Assembly: GCA_026646885.1 (NCBI GenBank)
Contig: JAPKHK010000002.1
Coordinates: 62,001-126,000 of the forward strand
Reading direction: 5' to 3'
Origin: Casimicrobiaceae bacterium
GTDB lineage: Bacteria > Pseudomonadota > Gammaproteobacteria > Burkholderiales > Casimicrobiaceae
DNA: 64,000 nucleotides
How positions within the stretch are numbered: position 1 is the first letter of the stretch; every line of letters begins with the position of its first letter. The notes below the pieces were generated by a model, which worked only from the letters and a program-made list of their open reading frames with translations, did not search any database and was not told where the DNA came from. This document shows, piece after piece, positions 61,496 to 64,000 of this stretch. A program made the position numbers and the translations under genes.

Positions 61496-62092
61496 ATGAC
61501 CGAAGTGTTCGTCATCCTTGTATCTTACCTTTTGGGTTCGATCTCCTTTGCCGTCGTGACCAGCAAACTGATGGGGCTTCCTGATCCGCACAGCTATGGT
61601 TCGGGGAACCCCGGCGCCACCAATGTGTTGCGTACGGGCAACAAGATCGCCGCAGCGGCGACGCTACTTGGCGACGGCGTGAAGGGCTTCGTCGCGGTTT
61701 GGCTCGCCCAGCGTTTTGCGGTGCCGCTCGGCTTGGCACCATGGGCCGTGGCGGCGGCCGCGCTAGCGGTCTTTGTCGGCCACCTCCTCCCAGTGTTCCA
61801 CTGTTTTGCCGGAGGCAAGGGGGTGGCCACGGCGGCGGGCGTACTGCTCGCGCTCGATTGGCGCCTCGGCGTTGCCGTCCTGGGTGTGTGGTTGGTCATT
61901 GCGCTCGTATTGAGAATCTCGTCTCTGGCGGCGATTTTCGCGGCACTTGCGGCACCGATTCTCGGATTTTGGCTCCTCGGCCCTCGCTCCGAGGCTTATG
62001 TCTTGATCCCGCTGTGCTCGCTGCTGATTTGGCGGCATCGCGGCAATCTTGCACGCCTGCTGAGCGGCGAAGAGGGGAAGATCGGGCGATGA
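61496..62092 (+). CDS. plsY: Acyl-phosphate:glycerol-3-phosphate acyltransferase PlsY
   Basis: A 198-residue membrane enzyme with about five helices that acylates glycerol-3-phosphate from acyl-phosphate, the first step of phospholipid synthesis. All three motifs are visible: SYGSGNPGATNVLR, GHLLPVFHCFAGGKGVATAAG, and a C-terminal WRHRGNLARLLSGEE. ATG 61496 is the start. A TAGAAT at 61453-61458 may be its -10. It converges on tsaD, with four bases between stops. Confidence 0.94.
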   Translation: MTEVFVILVSYLLGSISFAVVTSKLMGLPDPHSYGSGNPGATNVLRTGNKIAAAATLLGDGVKGFVAVWLAQRFAVPLGLAPWAVAAAALAVFVGHLLPVFHCFAGGKGVATAAGVLLALDWRLGVAVLGVWLVIALVLRISSLAAIFAALAAPILGFWLLGPRSEAYVLIPLCSLLIWRHRGNLARLLSGEEGKIGR

Positions 62093-62096
62093 GACG

Positions 62097-63125
62097 CTAA
62101 TACCGCTGGCGCGCGGGCCTGCGCAACTCCGCCAGGGGCCAGCGCGGCCGCACCGAATAACCAAGATCGCGGCGTCCCTCGCTGGCCAGGCGCTGGGCTC
62201 CGGCCAGAGCAATCATGGCGCCGTTGTCGGTGCAGAACTCCAGCGGCGGATAGTATGTCGCGAAGCCGTTTCGCCGGCCCATTTCATCGAGAGCCGCGCG
62301 CAGTGCTCGGTTGGCGCCGACGCCGCCGGCCATGACCAGACGGGTGGCCCCGGTCCGATCAACGGCCGCGGCCGCCTTGCTCGCTAGAACCTCCACGACA
62401 GCATCTTGGAAAGCCCGGGCGATGTCCGCTCGACGCTCTTCAGTCAGTGGTTCTTTGCGGACCAGGGTGAGGACCGCGGTCTTCAATCCACTGAAGCTGA
62501 AATCGAGGTCGCCGCTGTGCAGCATCGGACGAGGCAGTGCGCAGCACCCCTGCGAACCGCGGTCGGCCAATGTCGCCAAGGCAGGTCCGCCGGGATAAGG
62601 CAAGCCCAAGAGCTTGGCGGTTTTGTCGAAAGCTTCGCCCGCGGCGTCGTCTACCGTTTCCCCCAGTAGGCGATATTCGCCCACACCGGCGACTTCCATG
62701 AGCTGAGTGTGACCTCCAGAGACCAGCAAGGCGATAAAGGGGAAAGACGGGGAGGGTGTGGCGAGAAGAGGTGATAGCAGGTGCCCCTCAAGGTGATGCA
62801 CGCCGACCACTGGCCGGTCCAGGGCCATCGCCAGACCCTGTGCGACGCTGGCTCCAACCAGCAGAGCGCCGGCGAGGCCCGGGCCCTTGGTGTAGGCAAT
62901 CCCGTCAACCTCGCTCAGCCGCCTTTGGGCCTGATGCAACGTTTCGTCGAGCAGGGGCAGGAGGCGTCGGAGATGGTCGCGGGACGCGAGCTCCGGCACG
63001 ACCCCGCCGTAGTCGCTATGGATCGCAACCTGACTGTGCAGTGTGTGGGCAAGTAGCCCGCAAGAGGAGTCAAAAAGCGCGACTCCGGTTTCGTCGCACG
63101 AAGTTTCCAGGCCAAGAACGAGCAT
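62097..63125 (-). CDS. tsaD: tRNA N6-adenosine threonylcarbamoyltransferase TsaD
   Basis: A 342-residue ASKHA-fold enzyme that transfers threonylcarbamoyl to A37 of tRNAs reading ANN codons. It begins [17 protein letters not shown]; the metal-binding HHLEGH is present, as is a later LVSGGHTQL and an [12 protein letters not shown]. Length is normal. Divergent from rpsU, the arrangement commonly found with the rpsU-dnaG-rpoD region. Confidence 0.95.
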   Translation of the reverse strand: MLVLGLETSCDETGVALFDSSCGLLAHTLHSQVAIHSDYGGVVPELASRDHLRRLLPLLDETLHQAQRRLSEVDGIAYTKGPGLAGALLVGASVAQGLAMALDRPVVGVHHLEGHLLSPLLATPSPSFPFIALLVSGGHTQLMEVAGVGEYRLLGETVDDAAGEAFDKTAKLLGLPYPGGPALATLADRGSQGCCALPRPMLHSGDLDFSFSGLKTAVLTLVRKEPLTEERRADIARAFQDAVVEVLASKAAAAVDRTGATRLVMAGGVGANRALRAALDEMGRRNGFATYYPPLEFCTDNGAMIALAGAQRLASEGRRDLGYSVRPRWPLAELRRPARQRY

Positions 63126-63214
63126 GCCAGCGATTATCCTTCAAACTGGGCCAAGGGGCGCGCCGAACCGATACCCCGGGGTGGGCTCTGCCAGGAGCGG
63201 GGGGTAGGAACACC

Positions 63215-63243
63215 TTGTGGTCTTGCCCGTTTCGCGCTAACAT
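63215..63243 (+). promoter_or_regulatory. Putative sigma-70 promoter of rpsU
   Basis: TTGTGG (63215-63220) and TAACAT (63238-63243) are 17 bases apart. The start codon of rpsU at 63303 would give a leader of about 50 bases. Prediction from consensus and spacing. Confidence 0.45.
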
Positions 63244-63302
63244 AACCGATTCCAATTTTTCCGTCCTGCTGCGGACGGTTCGAGAGAAAGGGATGTCCCG
63301 TA

Positions 63303-63515
63303 ATGCCAAGTGTTCGCGTTCGTGAAAATGAGCCCTTCGAAGTGGCGATGCGCCGCTTCAAGCGCACCATTGAAAAGACTGGGCTTCTGACTGAGCTGCG
63401 GGCTCGCGAGTTCTACGAAAAACCTACTTCCGAGCGCAAACGTAAGCTTGCAGCCGCAGTCAAGCGCCATTACAAGCGCCTGCGCAGCCAGATGTTGCCG
63501 CCCAAGCTCTACTGA
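63303..63515 (+). CDS. rpsU: Ribosomal protein bS21
   Basis: A 70-residue basic protein, [20 protein letters not shown], followed by the [18 protein letters not shown] region and a basic C terminus. It belongs to the 30S subunit near the 16S 3' end and assists initiation. GAAAGGG precedes the start. The next gene is a YqeY-domain protein, as in rpsU-yqeY-dnaG-rpoD runs. Confidence 0.96.
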   Translation: MPSVRVRENEPFEVAMRRFKRTIEKTGLLTELRAREFYEKPTSERKRKLAAAVKRHYKRLRSQMLPPKLY

Positions 63516-63592
63516 AAACGGGCCCACGTGATCCCGGCCGTTTCGCGGCGGGCAAATCCTCCTCCTCGCCGCCCTTTGCGCACATCGCCGCG

Positions 63593-64000
63593 ATGTCACT
63601 CAAGGATCGAATCACCGAGGACATGAAGGACGCCCTGCGTGCCAGGGAGAGTGCGCGCCTGGGCGCAATCCGGCTGTTGCTGGCCGCGATCAAACAGCGT
63701 GAGGTTGATGAACGCATTAGCCTTTCCGATGCCGAGGTGGTTGCGGTCATCGACAAGATGATCAAACAGCGGCGGGATTCTATCACCCAATTTGAAGCAG
63801 GCAACCGGCTCGACCTCGCGGCGGGAGAGCGCTTCGAAATCGATGTGCTCCAAGCGTACATGCCACAGGCCCTCAGTCCTGACGAGATCGCGGCGGCCAT
63901 CGAGCGCGCCATCGCCGAAACCGGCGCTCAGGGGATGGCGGGGATGGGCAAGGTGATGAGCCTGCTCAAGCCCCAGTTGGCGGGACGCGCCGATCTCGCC
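63593..64000 (+). CDS. GatB/YqeY domain protein (3' end outside window)
   Basis: 136 codons are present and the frame is open at the window end; the family is about 147-150 residues long, so only the last dozen are missing. It begins MSLKDRITEDMKDALRARES and has RLGAIRLLLAAIKQREVDER, and FEIDVLQAYMPQALSPDEI, all typical of YqeY. The helical domain is related to the tRNA-binding part of GatB; the function of the free-standing protein is unclear. It follows rpsU by 77 bases. Confidence 0.92.
   Translation, partial: MSLKDRITEDMKDALRARESARLGAIRLLLAAIKQREVDERISLSDAEVVAVIDKMIKQRRDSITQFEAGNRLDLAAGERFEIDVLQAYMPQALSPDEIAAAIERAIAETGAQGMAGMGKVMSLLKPQLAGRADLA

Overview
The window looks like chromosomal DNA from a GC-rich, facultatively anaerobic betaproteobacterium. 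The evidence is the yqgE-ruvX-pyrR-pyrB-pyrC' cluster, a Pil-Chp twitching cluster, O2-independent ubiquinone genes (ubiUVT), PHB/3-hydroxybutyrate enzymes, and a heme-copper reductase operon laid out like norSY-senC of ammonia oxidisers. The rank of the organism is inference. I see no phage, IS element, CRISPR array or rRNA; there is one tRNA.

Layout. 1-5.9 kb: an exported RCC1-repeat protein (cut by the window start) diverges from a caspase-like exported protein; then an exonuclease/GIY-YIG nuclease diverges from a LexA-like repressor, with a palindromic operator inside the promoter spacer. 6.4-8.6 kb: 3-hydroxybutyrate dehydrogenase, a Crp/Fnr regulator with FNR-type DNA-reading residues, and a LysE-type exporter. 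8.6-22.7 kb: the respiratory block, made of heme A synthase (minus strand), a four-gene CuA heme-copper reductase operon with an FNR-like box, ubiUVT, and a five-gene operon behind a second FNR-like box.

That last operon (16188-22714) is the most unusual part. It encodes a cytochrome b fused to a 2Fe-2S ferredoxin and a flavin/NAD(P)H reductase; a membrane-anchored protein with no family I know; a second cytochrome b fused to two 4Fe-4S clusters and an MvhD/FlpD-like domain; a heme-copper subunit I homologue lacking the usual paired CuB histidines; and a CtaA-like protein. It reads as an undescribed membrane electron-transfer chain, possibly linked to nitric oxide or low oxygen.

22.7-33 kb: YicC, a kinase/PP2C phosphatase pair, DnaQ, and a phosphorus block (Ppk1, SixA, DgkA, a glycosyltransferase, a PlcP/LpxH-like phosphoesterase, Ppx) that suggests polyphosphate cycling and membrane-lipid remodelling. 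33-36.6 kb: an extracellular PHB depolymerase and threonine dehydratase. 36.7-46.2 kb: pilG-pilH-pilI-pilJ-chpA. 46.4-50.2 kb: yqgE, ruvX and pyrimidine genes, the last a dihydroorotase homologue without its HxH motif. 50.2-53.1 kb is sparse: a small lipoprotein, a CAT-anticodon tRNA, a phosphodiesterase and likely gene remnants. 53.1-64 kb: an RND efflux pair, then ridA, argD-ogt-xerD (translationally coupled), ybaK, folB, plsY, tsaD, rpsU and the start of a YqeY gene.
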